21,858 nt of DNA, taken from contig JAMDCE010000368.1 of NCBI GenBank assembly GCA_023489135.1, positions 1 to 21,858 of the forward strand. The letters run 5' to 3'. Under the pieces are notes generated by a model. The model saw only the letters and a list, made by a program, of their open reading frames with translations, made no database searches and was not told the DNA's origin. Shown here one piece after another: positions 9,013-17,341 of the stretch. The translations under genes were made by a program, and so were the position numbers. How positions within the stretch are numbered: the stretch's first letter is position 1; each line of letters opens with the position of its first letter. The stretch is from Chloroflexota bacterium (lineage in GTDB: Bacteria; Chloroflexota; Chloroflexia; JAMDCE01).

Positions 9013-10280
9013 TGTGGTACGTGGGAATGACAGCTCGGGTCCTGGTGGTTGCGATTACCTTTGCTTTGGTAGGGTGCGGTTTCGGTATTGACGGGACAAA
9101 AGGCGCGCCGCCCAAGGTAGATGATCCGAAGCAGAAGGCAATGACATCCGGCAGCCCGCAGCCCGTGGAACAAGTGGCCCAGGTGAAGAGCACGCCCGTG
9201 GCGCGCCCAGCTACTATTTCAACGGCTTCGCCAATCCCTCCCACGGCGACGCCCTCGCCGACGCCTTCTCCCAGGGCCGACCTTGTGTTTGTGAGAGATG
9301 GCAACCTGTGGCTTGCCGAGCTGAAGAACGGAAGCCAGATCCCTTTGACCGTCGACGGCGGCAATAGCTCGCCGGTTTGGAGCCCCGAAGGTAACAGCAT
9401 TGCATTCGTCCATGCCACCGGCGCCGCATCCGAGCTGCACCGTATTGACGCACGTGGGAACGATCGCCGCAAGCTGGTGGGCGGCGATGTGGTGGTCTTG
9501 GATCCGCAATGGTCTCCAAGCGGCGATGCCATCCTGTTCGCAGTGAATCGTGATACGAACAAAGATGCCAAGCTGGATGAGAGGGACGTGTCCGAAGTAT
9601 GGCTGATAAACGGGGATGGATCGGGATCAAGGAAGGTTGCCGAGGGAATGGACCCTACCTGGGCGCCCGAGGGACTGCGGATCGCTTACGCCACCAACGG
9701 GATGCTGGAGAAAGATGTACCCTATCGGCGGGCAAACGGGATCGACGTGATAAATAGACAGGGCAAGAACGATTGGACTCTGGTGTCCACGACGAAAGTG
9801 CCGGTCGAGGTGACGCTGGGAGGAAACAAATTCAACGCCGGGGTGTTTCTCTTGAGAAACCCATCGTGGTCGTCATCGAAGATGGTTTCATTCACTGCCG
9901 TGGGGCACACCGGCATGGTCCTGACGATATCGGAGAAATCCACCGACTTGCGCACCTGGGCCGCGAATTATGAAGGGGGATTCCTAAGGTCGTTCTGGTC
10001 GCCCAAGGGAGACTTCCTGGCTTTCGAATCGGCGCCGGCCAGCGGAATCAACAGCGTGGGGATCACAAGCCTGCCGACCGGTCGAACGGTTTCGATCGGT
10101 GGCGCTCGCACGGGCCTTTCGTTTCGTTCGCCGTCGTGGTCACCTGATGGCCGCTTAGTGGCCCTCGTCCAGGAGGCCGGAACGAAGTTCGTTGGAGTGG
10201 TAAGCCCTGATGGAGAGGGTTTGCGGCAAGTAGCCAGCGGCAATGTTTCGGATCCACAGTGGAATCCGCGGAGTCGCTGA
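9012..10280 (+). CDS. PD40/TolB-like beta-propeller lipoprotein
   Basis: The 422-residue product is exported and lipid-anchored: a hydrophobic segment (VLVVAITFAL) runs into the lipobox LVGC with Cys at residue 22. A low-complexity Pro/Ser/Thr tether follows (SPIPPTATPSPTPSPR), then a propeller. Seven blade signatures of the PD40 kind are visible: SPVWSPEG, DPQWSPSG, DPTWAPEG, NPSWSSSK, RSFWSPKG, SPSWSPDG and DPQWNPRS. Between blades lies DTNKDAKLDERD, an EF-hand-like calcium loop (DxNxDxxxDxxD) often inserted in such proteins. The start is the ATG at 9012, overlapping the nadD stop, with GGGGGAG about 9 nt upstream. Partners and ligand are unknown; it probably works as a surface binding or scaffold protein, and the nadD link may be only transcriptional. 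Confidence 0.88.
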   Translation: MWYVGMTARVLVVAITFALVGCGFGIDGTKGAPPKVDDPKQKAMTSGSPQPVEQVAQVKSTPVARPATISTASPIPPTATPSPTPSPRADLVFVRDGNLWLAELKNGSQIPLTVDGGNSSPVWSPEGNSIAFVHATGAASELHRIDARGNDRRKLVGGDVVVLDPQWSPSGDAILFAVNRDTNKDAKLDERDVSEVWLINGDGSGSRKVAEGMDPTWAPEGLRIAYATNGMLEKDVPYRRANGIDVINRQGKNDWTLVSTTKVPVEVTLGGNKFNAGVFLLRNPSWSSSKMVSFTAVGHTGMVLTISEKSTDLRTWAANYEGGFLRSFWSPKGDFLAFESAPASGINSVGITSLPTGRTVSIGGARTGLSFRSPSWSPDGRLVALVQEAGTKFVGVVSPDGEGLRQVASGNVSDPQWNPRSR

Positions 10281-10281
10281 C

Positions 10282-10650
10282 CTATGACTTGCCCACGTAC
10301 TTGCCGACGGTTCTAAGGAGGTCGTCGATATCGAACGGCTTAGCCAGCCAGCCCGCCGCTCCTACCTGCTGTGCCCAGGACTTGGCGTCCTCCGCGGCCG
10401 ATACTATGACGACGGGCGGAACCTTGGCCGCGTATTCCTCGCGTAGACACCGCACGAATTCCCACCCATCCATCACGGGCATCTTCATGTCGAGCAGAAT
10501 CAGGGACGGCATTTCACGGCGCGTTTCGTCCAATCCGGCTTTGCCGGTTGGCGCTACTCGCACCCGGTATCCTTCCCCCGAAAGAATGATTTCCATCATT
10601 GAGACGATGTCTTGATCATCGTCCACGATCAGAACAGAGCTACCAGCCAT
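10282..10650 (-). CDS. Stand-alone receiver-domain response regulator
   Basis: This 122-residue CheY/Spo0F-like protein is a receiver domain with no output domain. The acidic pocket DDD (10-12), phospho-acceptor Asp54 in LILLDMKMPVMDG, Ser84 in the switch position (VIVSAAE) and Lys104 in AKPF are all present, so phosphorylation should be possible. No kinase is adjacent; the nearest gene on the same strand, 44 nt upstream, is an aldehyde:ferredoxin oxidoreductase, so the two may share a transcript. It converges with the lipoprotein gene, with a single base between the stop codons and no terminator visible. GGAG lies 8 nt before the ATG. Its partner kinase and output are unknown. Confidence 0.9.
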   Translation of the reverse strand: MAGSSVLIVDDDQDIVSMMEIILSGEGYRVRVAPTGKAGLDETRREMPSLILLDMKMPVMDGWEFVRCLREEYAAKVPPVVIVSAAEDAKSWAQQVGAAGWLAKPFDIDDLLRTVGKYVGKS

Positions 10651-10663
10651 TCATTATTCTCCA

Positions 10664-10709
10664 TGTATAGTATATTACACTTGCGCTCTGGAAACTATAC
10701 ACCAAGTGT
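10664..10709 (-). promoter_or_regulatory. Interleaved inverted repeats, pseudoknot-like, before the regulator gene
   Basis: On the minus strand two perfect complementary pairs interlock: ACACTTG (10703-10709) with CAAGTGT (10677-10683), and TGTATAGT (10694-10701) with ACTATACA (10664-10671). The order 1-2-1'-2' is that of an H-type RNA pseudoknot, spanning the end of the upstream oxidoreductase gene, with the last arm abutting the GGAG ribosome-binding site of the regulator. The same stretch contains TATACT and TAATAT, which could instead be -10 elements. Confidence 0.4.
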
Positions 10710-12602
10710 GAGGCTGACATCCTCCAATCCCAGCTCTATCAGCTTTCTAGCCGTGGGGCAGCCCGACTCCAGGTCCCACTCGCGCAGCAGGTAGTACTCG
10801 TCAAGCATGGAGTCGAAGTCGGCGGCCAGGCACGGAACGGAGTTTGATGGCGCAGGATCGTTGGTCAGCCTATCAGGTAGCGCATCATCGGCACGAGAAG
10901 CGCCGTGGAGTATGTTGAAGCAGCGCATCACATTGAAAGAACGCTCGCCGGCCAGCTTCACCGCGCGCTCGTCAAAGTCCATTCCCGTGGCCAGCCTGAG
11001 GGCGTGCACCACGGTGGGCCAGTACGCGGGCGCGATGACGAAGGTGCCGGACACCTTGCAAACCCCGACTGAATCTACCACCGTGGCGAAATCCTCCCCG
11101 TCCTTGACCACCAGAGCCTTGTGCCGCGGGGAGAGCGGGTCGGCCAGCTCCGGCAGCCGGTGACGCCCGTATCGATCCACCAGTGCAGAAGCTTCTCCCG
11201 TCGCATCGACGGTTGGCAGCGCCTTCAAGTGGTCGGCTCCACGATTCGAGGTAGCGTAAGCCAGGGCGAGAGAGCGCTGAGCGCGTGGGTCTCGGCCGGG
11301 CAGCTCCAGACCCTTGACGTGAAGGGCAGAGCTTTCCGCCTCAGCCCCCAGCGCTCGGGCAGCCCGCTTTACCCCTTCGGCCAGGATGTCGCCGAGGCCT
11401 TGTCGCAGGGCTATCCTTTCCAGCAAAGTCAACGCGGCGGCGTAATTCCCCCAGGTCAGCTCCAGGCCGTCGAGGTCGCTCTTGAAGATTTGCCCCCCCT
11501 CGTACAGCTCCATAACCATGGCTATTACCCTGCCCGCGGATGTGATATCGAGGCCCAGCTCGTCGCAGGTATGGCAGGCCTTCACGATGGCGCCGAGATT
11601 ATCGTTCCAGATCCCGCTGCCGAAAGCGGCGATGCCCTCGAAGCCGAGACCGCTTACCTGTGCGCCGGCAAACTTCCCTTCCTTGACGACGAGCACCTTG
11701 CTACAGGATACCGAGCAGCCGTGGCAGGGGTTATCAGTTAAGGAACACTTCCGGAGAACGGCATTTTCGTCGATGTCTTCTATGAAAGGGACCGAGCCAA
11801 ACTGGGAGTTTCTGGCCGAAAGGCGCCCAAGACGATTAGCCGAGGAGAGGGAATAGAGATTCCCGAACGCGGCGACCGAATCGAACGACTCATCCTGGGC
11901 GATCAGCGGGCGCAGGCCGCGGACGAACGCATCGAAATCCTCGGGGTGGGCTACCTCCACGCGCCCGGTTCCGCGCACGACGACGGCTTTGAGGTTCTTG
12001 GAACCCATGACGGCGCCCATGCCGCACCTGGACGCGCTATGGCCGCAGGAGAACTGCACGCTGGCAAAGCGCACCAATCTCTCGCCGGCCGGCCCGATGC
12101 AGGCCACCGACGCCTTACTATCGCCCAGCTCCGCCAGGAGTAGCCTTTCGGTGGATTCGGTCCCCTGTCCCCAGAGGTGATCGGCCCGGCGAAGCTCCAC
12201 CTGGCCGTCCTTTATCAACAGATACATCGGGGAATTTGCCCTTCCCTCCAGCACCAGCGCATCGTACCCGGCGGCCTTTAGCTCGGAGGCGAAGAAGCCT
12301 CCGGCGTTGGAATCGCCGTACATACCGGTCAGCGGCGACTTAGAAACGAGGGCAAGCCGATTGGAGCCGGGCCATGATGTCCCATTCAGGGGACCGGTGG
12401 CCATGATGAGCTTGTTGGCCGGGTCCAAGGGGTCGACGTGGGTTCCCACCTCGTCCCAAAGGAGCCTGGCTCCAAGGCCATTGCCGCCGAGGTACATCTC
12501 GACTAGATCGGGCTCGAGCTCCTCGAGGTAGGTGTGACCGGAAGTGAGATCGACGCGCAGGGTTCTACCCGCGCAGCTATGGTGGCGAAAGTTCCTTTGC
12601 AT
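10695..12602 (-). CDS. Tungsten-dependent aldehyde:ferredoxin oxidoreductase family protein
   Basis: Members of this family oxidise aldehydes or related compounds using a tungsten (or molybdenum) bis-pterin and a [4Fe-4S] cluster, passing electrons to ferredoxin in the cytoplasm. The 635-residue protein shows GRTLRVDLTSG at the N-terminus, LGGNGLGARLLWDE, the pterin-site RCGMGAVMGSKNLKA (193-207), and cluster ligands in a CX2CX3C group (Cys293, 296, 300) plus Cys515 in GVCKVSG. GLELPGRDPRAQ and SNRGADHLKA are also family hallmarks. The start is the ATG at 12602: a strong promoter places transcription initiation on that base, whereas the longer TTG-initiated frame would begin upstream of the transcript. 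The real substrate cannot be told from sequence; the product could be an AOR, FOR or uncharacterised subtype. Confidence 0.93.
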   Translation of the reverse strand: MQRNFRHHSCAGRTLRVDLTSGHTYLEELEPDLVEMYLGGNGLGARLLWDEVGTHVDPLDPANKLIMATGPLNGTSWPGSNRLALVSKSPLTGMYGDSNAGGFFASELKAAGYDALVLEGRANSPMYLLIKDGQVELRRADHLWGQGTESTERLLLAELGDSKASVACIGPAGERLVRFASVQFSCGHSASRCGMGAVMGSKNLKAVVVRGTGRVEVAHPEDFDAFVRGLRPLIAQDESFDSVAAFGNLYSLSSANRLGRLSARNSQFGSVPFIEDIDENAVLRKCSLTDNPCHGCSVSCSKVLVVKEGKFAGAQVSGLGFEGIAAFGSGIWNDNLGAIVKACHTCDELGLDITSAGRVIAMVMELYEGGQIFKSDLDGLELTWGNYAAALTLLERIALRQGLGDILAEGVKRAARALGAEAESSALHVKGLELPGRDPRAQRSLALAYATSNRGADHLKALPTVDATGEASALVDRYGRHRLPELADPLSPRHKALVVKDGEDFATVVDSVGVCKVSGTFVIAPAYWPTVVHALRLATGMDFDERAVKLAGERSFNVMRCFNILHGASRADDALPDRLTNDPAPSNSVPCLAADFDSMLDEYYLLREWDLESGCPTARKLIELGLEDVSLTLGV

Positions 12603-12608
12603 GCGGGC

Positions 12609-12637
12609 ATTATAACAGTGAAAACCGTGCAAGGCAA
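12609..12637 (-). promoter_or_regulatory. Promoter giving a leaderless oxidoreductase mRNA
   Basis: On the minus strand TTGCCT (12637-12632) and a perfect TATAAT (12614-12609) are separated by exactly 17 nt. Six bases follow before the A of the ATG at 12602, which is the expected +1. The transcript would therefore start at the start codon with no ribosome-binding site. The -35 overlaps the T-rich tail of the terminator of the preceding gene. Confidence 0.7.
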
Positions 12638-12669
12638 AAACCGGAGGAGTGTTCTCCCCCGGTTTTTGC
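12634..12669 (-). terminator. Intrinsic terminator after the secreted helical-repeat gene
   Basis: Arms of 16 nt (12634-12649 and 12654-12669) pair with one mismatch around a 4-nt loop. Read on the minus strand, a GC-rich stem CCGGGGGAG/CTCCTCCGG is followed by TTTTT. It lies 28 nt downstream of the stop at 12697. Because the arms also carry A and T runs, it could act in both directions. Confidence 0.85.
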
Positions 12670-12696
12670 GTGGTGATACAGGTATATTATTGCGTT

Positions 12697-13383
12697 TTAC
12701 TGGACTGGGGCTTGCGCCTTCGGTACCCTCCAGCCGCTTCGCGGGGCGAATCCGTTGGGGCGGAACCCGTTGCAGGGGGCCTGCTTGATTTTGTTAAGGA
12801 TGTTGTCCGCCTGCTGCTGCGTCAGCTTGCCGTCCTTGACCGCCTGATCCACCTTCTGCTGGACTATCTGGACGACGGCGTCGTGCAGCTGGGCATTCGT
12901 GATCTTATTGTCGTCGAGGAACTTCTTTATGTTTTTATCCGACTGAAGCTCCTGCTTCACCTGGTCCACCGTCTTTCCGGTGAGGTTGGCCAGCGCCTGC
13001 ACCGTCACGTCTCGGCCCAATACGCCGAAATTGGTTCCTGGTCGCTTGCCTTTGAACCCGAAGTGGCCCTTGCCGATGAACGGCATCAGGTTTCCGTTCG
13101 GCGTGCGCTGCTTGATCTTGTCGGCCTGATCCTTGGTGATCTTCCCGTTCTGGACGGCTTCGTCCAGTATCTGGTCCCGGGTGGTGTCGATGGCCTTGGT
13201 GAGGTTGTCCACGCTGATGCCTAGATTCCCGGCCAGCTTGCCGAGGAAGTTCTGGTACATCGTGTTGGCGCCGGTCTTGGCCTCAGGCGTAGGCGTCTGA
13301 GCCACTGCCGTGCCCGCGGCCAGCGAGCCCACGATGACCAGCGCCGCGCCAATTCCGATCAGCAGCTTCTTTCTTTCGAGCAT
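12697..13383 (-). CDS. Secreted helical-repeat protein (DUF2680-like segments)
   Basis: The 228-residue product has a clear signal peptide (KK, then LLIGIGAALVIVGSLAAGTAVA, cleavage probably before QTPTPE). The mature part contains two helical units of similar design: LAGNLGISVDNLTKAI with DEAVQNGKITKDQADKIKQR, and LANLTGKTVDQVKQEL with DQAVKDGKLTQQQADNILNK. The xxGKIT/LTxxQADxI pattern resembles DUF2680-type small exported proteins, a tentative match from memory. A Gly/Lys/Phe-rich linker (GKGHFGFKGKRPG) lies between. GAGGAGGAAGGG precedes the ATG. It has its own predicted promoter carrying the same 18-base motif as htrA and is closed by a strong terminator, so it is a single-gene unit, possibly part of an envelope response. 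Function unknown. Confidence 0.85.
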   Translation of the reverse strand: MLERKKLLIGIGAALVIVGSLAAGTAVAQTPTPEAKTGANTMYQNFLGKLAGNLGISVDNLTKAIDTTRDQILDEAVQNGKITKDQADKIKQRTPNGNLMPFIGKGHFGFKGKRPGTNFGVLGRDVTVQALANLTGKTVDQVKQELQSDKNIKKFLDDNKITNAQLHDAVVQIVQQKVDQAVKDGKLTQQQADNILNKIKQAPCNGFRPNGFAPRSGWRVPKAQAPVQ

Positions 13384-13447
13384 TTGCCCTTCCTCCTCGT
13401 CGTTCGACTGATGCTGTGGAAAACATCCGCCTCAGTTTTCAGAGGGA

Positions 13448-13503
13448 AGTATACCGTCCAGATATTAAGCCGCAATTGGCGAGTCGTTAAAAGTTTGTAA
13501 AAT
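13448..13503 (-). promoter_or_regulatory. Direct-repeat operator and promoter of the secreted helical-repeat gene
   Basis: Minus-strand ATTTTACAAACTTTTAAC (13503-13486) is TTTTAC-N5-TTTAAC, an 11-bp-period direct repeat. Exactly 32 nt downstream lies the -10 TATACT (13453-13448); transcription would start near 13441, leaving a leader of about 58 nt. The motif matches the one upstream of htrA at 15 of 18 bases with identical spacing to the -10. A second -10-like TAATAT (13467-13462), with a -35 overlapping the motif, is an alternative. Confidence 0.55.
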
Positions 13504-13582
13504 CGAACTGCCATCGAGTCTATGTGGGACTGCCACGATTATACAAATTACTGGAATATAGTGGACCCCAATAGAACCGGGG

Positions 13583-16003
13583 CTATGGCACGTCCATCTC
13601 GCCGATGATGACTCGATCTCCCGGAGGCTCCCCGCCTTCCGAAACGTCCAGCCTCTTTCCGGTCGCGCGCTGATACATGCCAACCTCCACCTGGTAGCGC
13701 CCGGGAGGGGCATCCTGGTCGATCGGCACGTCATACCGGTCGACTATGGTTTCGTTCTCGCGCCAGGTGGTGGTGGGGGACTGGCCATCGGCGGGAAGGG
13801 AGTCTTTTTGGCCCCAGATGAAGTTGTTTCGCCTGGGGTTAGGCTTCTCCCCGAGCAGGTGGACGAAGACGGTGTAGCTGCTGGAGATCTGCTGAGATCG
13901 CTGCCAGTACAGGGTGATGTGGACTGGGTCACCCGGAGCGAGTTTCTCGCCGGCGCCCGGCTGCAGGTCATACCCGAGCAGCGCAGCTTCTTCGCCGAAC
14001 TTGATCCGGCGCTCGTGCTGAATGTCGAAGGACTGCGGCAAGGGCAGGAAGGCCGTCGCCGAAGGCCTTACCTGGACCACCTCCAGCTTGCCCAGATCGA
14101 TCGTGCGCGCCACCGCTTTTGTGGTGCGGTCGGAAGCCCTCAGCTGCCAGTGATAGGTGCCGCTGGGCGTTGAGGCCGGGATAACAAGGCTGAGCTGCTC
14201 CCGAATGGGTTGATCGACTGTCGGAGATTGAGGTCTTTCTAGTCCTCGACTGACTATGGGCTGGTCGCCGGCCGATAGCGCCAGGGAGTAATCGTATTGC
14301 CTCTGGCCCGCGTCCTGCCAGTAAATCGCCACATGGGCGGTCTCGCCCGAGGATGCCCTGCTAAGCCACTGATCGTAGCCCAGCAAGGTGATGCCGTCGG
14401 GCAGCGTCTCCTGCAGTGGGAAAGCCGGCTGGACCTTGGTCAAGCGTACGACCCTTTCGGGCTTGGCCTGGCGACTGCCAAACAAGGTAAGCCGGGATTC
14501 GAAGTACTCCTGGTCGATCAGCGGTTGGGCCCTGTCCGTAAGCCAGGTTAGAACGTGGCGCTGGGGGTCGGTATCCATAGCTTTTACGCTCGAAACGAGC
14601 CAGACGGCTCGATGCCTTTCCAGCAGCGGCGATAAGGTCTTCGCCGCCCAGTCGGCGGTCACATTCTGGGCATAGGGAACGGGGTACCACGGTAAGTCGC
14701 CGGTGTAATGATAGAGAAAAATGGGCCAATCGGTGTCCGGATAGAGGACGATGGCATCCGACGGCTCGGCGTAGGCGTCGATCGTGGCGGCGATGGCCTG
14801 GTAGTCATCTTCCCGGAAGCGCTGTTCGTAGTAGCTGTTGGTAAAGAACAGCCCGATGCCCGCTACGAGCGCCAGCAGAGCGGGTCCCGCAATTGCGATC
14901 CTGCTCTTCAAGAGCGCCAGGCCCCACGCTAAGGCGAGCAGGAACGCCGGCGAAAGGAACAGGAAGTATCGCGAGTGTACGAAGGGCGTATAGAAAACGG
15001 ACGTGGGCAGAGAAAGGGCGTAGATCAGGGCCGGGGCAATGGTCAGATACAGCAGGAGCAACAATCCCAGGTGCCTGCTCGGGCGCTTCCACAGCCCGCC
15101 GACGATGCCCAGAGCCACCAGAAGCAGTGGGAGAGGCAGCAGATAGGCGTAGTCGCTTATGTTGAGATCGATGCCCAGCGACACCACCGAGGCGTAAACC
15201 TGCCAGAAGAGCGCGAAGCCCAGCGTCGGGACCTCGGAGGAAGGCCTTTGTCCCGCGTGAGTTTTCATCAGGTAGAGCCACGGGGAATACGCCGTTAGAA
15301 CGATCGCCTGAATCAGGATCCATTTCATCAGCCAGGTCAGGGTCTTGCGGCGCCCCAGCAGGGGGAAGAGGATCAAGAGCACCGCCAGCACGTTCTGAGC
15401 TACTATCGCCAGGGAGTTGAGGTACAGCGTATACAGAGCCGCGATGCTCGTGATCGCGTACAGGACCCAGTGCGACCGTCTATCATCGCGTAGCGCCGAG
15501 AGGAGGAAGTACAGTGAAGCGATGCCCAGCAGGACCGCCAGGGAGTACATCCGAATCTCTTGCGACCACCAGACGTGGAAGCGACTTACGGCCAGCAACA
15601 GGGCAGCGGCAACGGCAGGGAACGGCCCCAGGAACTTTCGGCCCAGTCGGTAGAGGAGCGCCACGCTGGCTACGCCGGCCGCCACGGACACGTACCGCAA
15701 GGCGAACTCACTATCGCCCGCCATCTTTCCCCAGAAATGCAAGACTAAGTAGTAAAAGGGAGGATGTACCTCTCTAGCCTGATACAAAACGATATCGAGA
15801 GCGCTATTGCGGGAGGTCCACGCCGAGATGGCCTCATCCCACCAGACGCTCTTGTCCCCGAGGAGGTGTATGCGCAGAGCGAAGGCCAGGAGCAGGATAA
15901 ATGAGGTTAGGGCAAGGGACCATCCCTTGCCCTCCAGCATTTTGCTTAGATTCGCGTGGCGCGCTTTGCTGAGCGCGCCGAGTAACGGGGCGGACATGCG
16001 CAT
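13583..16003 (-). CDS. GT-C (GT39/ArnT-like) membrane glycosyltransferase
   Basis: This 806-residue polytopic protein belongs to the dolichyl/polyprenyl-phosphate-sugar-dependent PMT/ArnT-like group, which moves a sugar from a lipid carrier to an acceptor outside the cytoplasmic membrane. After a first membrane helix (about 29-48) comes the catalytic loop VWWDEAIS with Asp56-Glu57, then HPPFYYLVLHFW and WSQEIRMYSL, all usual for the family. About ten further hydrophobic segments reach residue 400. The rest is a long extracytoplasmic region with two beta-sandwich-like stretches of similar wording (GITLLGYDQW...VAIYWQ and AALLGYDLQ...ITLYWQ). The start is the ATG at 16003 with a GGGGG-type site; ATG 15997 is possible. 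It lies 27 nt after htrA on the same strand and is probably co-transcribed. Acceptor and sugar are unknown. Confidence 0.88.
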   Translation of the reverse strand: MRMSAPLLGALSKARHANLSKMLEGKGWSLALTSFILLLAFALRIHLLGDKSVWWDEAISAWTSRNSALDIVLYQAREVHPPFYYLVLHFWGKMAGDSEFALRYVSVAAGVASVALLYRLGRKFLGPFPAVAAALLLAVSRFHVWWSQEIRMYSLAVLLGIASLYFLLSALRDDRRSHWVLYAITSIAALYTLYLNSLAIVAQNVLAVLLILFPLLGRRKTLTWLMKWILIQAIVLTAYSPWLYLMKTHAGQRPSSEVPTLGFALFWQVYASVVSLGIDLNISDYAYLLPLPLLLVALGIVGGLWKRPSRHLGLLLLLYLTIAPALIYALSLPTSVFYTPFVHSRYFLFLSPAFLLALAWGLALLKSRIAIAGPALLALVAGIGLFFTNSYYEQRFREDDYQAIAATIDAYAEPSDAIVLYPDTDWPIFLYHYTGDLPWYPVPYAQNVTADWAAKTLSPLLERHRAVWLVSSVKAMDTDPQRHVLTWLTDRAQPLIDQEYFESRLTLFGSRQAKPERVVRLTKVQPAFPLQETLPDGITLLGYDQWLSRASSGETAHVAIYWQDAGQRQYDYSLALSAGDQPIVSRGLERPQSPTVDQPIREQLSLVIPASTPSGTYHWQLRASDRTTKAVARTIDLGKLEVVQVRPSATAFLPLPQSFDIQHERRIKFGEEAALLGYDLQPGAGEKLAPGDPVHITLYWQRSQQISSSYTVFVHLLGEKPNPRRNNFIWGQKDSLPADGQSPTTTWRENETIVDRYDVPIDQDAPPGRYQVEVGMYQRATGKRLDVSEGGEPPGDRVIIGEMDVP

Positions 16004-16030
16004 CCGCCCCCTACCGTTCAGCGTGAGGCA

Positions 16031-17197
16031 TTACTGTTTCTGCCACTTGCCAAGCTTGACCTCGATGGTCTTGTCTTCTTTTCCTCGAATGACGCTCAGC
16101 TTGACGGTGTCTCCCACCTTCTTAGTATCGAGGTAGGCGATAATGTCCTCGACCTTAGCTACCGACACCTCGTCGATCGCGGTGATAATGTCACCTCCTT
16201 TGCCCGGCTTCCCGTGGGGCGAGGCGTCGGAAGCAACCGCTCCTTTCACTCCGGCGTCCTGAGCCGGGCTGTCCGGCACCACCGAGGCCACGTAAACGCC
16301 CTTTTCCACCGGTAGCTCCAGATCCTTGGCCAGTTGCGCGCCTATGGCAATGCCCGAAACGCCCAGCATGGGGTGCTTCACCTCGCCGCCCTTCATCAAA
16401 TCGGGGAGGAAGTTCTTAACGGTGTTCACCGGAACGGCGAAGCCAATCCCCACCGAGCCGCGCACGGGGCTCTCGATAGCGGTGGTGATTCCCACCACCT
16501 CGCCACTGGAGTTGAGCAGCGGTCCGCCGGAGTTGCCGGGATTGATGGCCGCGTCGGTCTGAATCATCTCCAGGATAGGCCGACCGCTATCGCCCGTGTA
16601 GGTTCGCCCCACCGAACTGAACACGCCGACGGTCACCGTCCTTTGGAGACCGAAGGGATTACCAATGGCGATGGCCAACCCACCGGGGCGGACCTGGCTG
16701 GAATCGCCCAACGTTGCCACCGTCAATTTGCTGGGGTCCACGTCGACCTTTATCAGGGCGAGGTCGTTTACCTTATCGTAACCCACCGTCTGGGCCCTGG
16801 CCACGGTGCCATCGGACAACGTCACGTTCACCCTGTCGGCTCCGTCCACGACGTGATTGTTAGTAAGAATGTGGCCCTCTTTGTCGATGATGAAGCCAGA
16901 TCCCGAACCCCCCTGGGGGATACTGTCGAAGAACCCACTGGATCGACTCGAAGTGCTGGCTATGAAAACCACGGCCGGGCTCATCTTCTCGTACACTGAG
17001 GCGATGACGTTTTCATCGAAGAATGCCCCTTGACTTCCGGCAGTTGTAGCCAGCGGACCGCTGGCCTGCACCGCGCGGGCGGGATTTACTGGTGGAGCGG
17101 ATGAAGGCTGAACTTGCAGGTAGCCTATCACTATGCCTGCCGCCAGAAGCGCGGTTACCACCACCATTGCTGCGTTTCTTGCCACCGATTTGAACAT
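16031..17197 (-). CDS. HtrA/DegP-like serine protease with PDZ domain
   Basis: HtrA proteases degrade or refold damaged envelope proteins. The 388-residue product has one N-terminal membrane anchor (AAMVVVTALLAAGIVIGYL), a linker, a trypsin-like domain with the triad His115 (TNNHVVDG), Asp145 (NDLALIKVD) and Ser223 (GNSGGPL), and one C-terminal PDZ domain (about 277-385, LGVSGIAI, VVPDSPAQDAGVKG, GDIITAIDE). All catalytic residues are present, so it should act as a membrane-tethered protease on the outer face. The ATG at 17197 is chosen because GGAGGGAG is just upstream; an earlier in-frame ATG lacks a site. It follows the PhoB/PhoR-like pair and carries a promoter with a direct-repeat operator, which fits control by that pair. 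It probably leads into the glycosyltransferase gene 27 nt downstream. Confidence 0.94.
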   Translation of the reverse strand: MFKSVARNAAMVVVTALLAAGIVIGYLQVQPSSAPPVNPARAVQASGPLATTAGSQGAFFDENVIASVYEKMSPAVVFIASTSSRSSGFFDSIPQGGSGSGFIIDKEGHILTNNHVVDGADRVNVTLSDGTVARAQTVGYDKVNDLALIKVDVDPSKLTVATLGDSSQVRPGGLAIAIGNPFGLQRTVTVGVFSSVGRTYTGDSGRPILEMIQTDAAINPGNSGGPLLNSSGEVVGITTAIESPVRGSVGIGFAVPVNTVKNFLPDLMKGGEVKHPMLGVSGIAIGAQLAKDLELPVEKGVYVASVVPDSPAQDAGVKGAVASDASPHGKPGKGGDIITAIDEVSVAKVEDIIAYLDTKKVGDTVKLSVIRGKEDKTIEVKLGKWQKQ

Positions 17198-17224
17198 GGT
17201 TCTCCCTCCGATCATTGGATCGAT

Positions 17225-17261
17225 ATCGCCTGGCCTCTCCCCGTTGAGAGGCCACGGCGAT
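17225..17261 (-). other. Stable hairpin in the htrA leader
   Basis: TGGCCTCTC (17231-17239) and GAGAGGCCA (17246-17254) form a perfect 9-bp stem with a 6-nt loop, extended by ATCGCC/GGCGAT (17225-17230 and 17256-17261) across one bulged base, about 15 pairs in all. It lies about 28 nt upstream of the htrA start codon in the predicted leader. There is no U-run on the htrA strand, so it is more likely a leader structure or processing/stability element than a terminator. Confidence 0.55.
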
Positions 17262-17341
17262 TTGTCTTAGGATTGGCCCTTCCCAACCCCAGGCATCCCG
17301 AGCGCGGGACACACCTACGCCTTCGTAGTTTCTTCGTCATA

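Noticed and set aside
9540..9600. A dockerin domain in the PD40 lipoprotein
   Set aside because: Only one calcium-loop sequence (DTNKDAKLDERD) is present and it lies between propeller blades; a dockerin needs two duplicated loops.
12603..12632. A TTG start extending the oxidoreductase by 10 residues
   Set aside because: The extension covers the -10 and spacer of a strong promoter and has no family similarity.
13561..13582. A terminator after the glycosyltransferase gene (CCCC/GGGG pairing)
   Set aside because: A 4-bp stem with a 9-nt loop and no U-tract is too weak to call.
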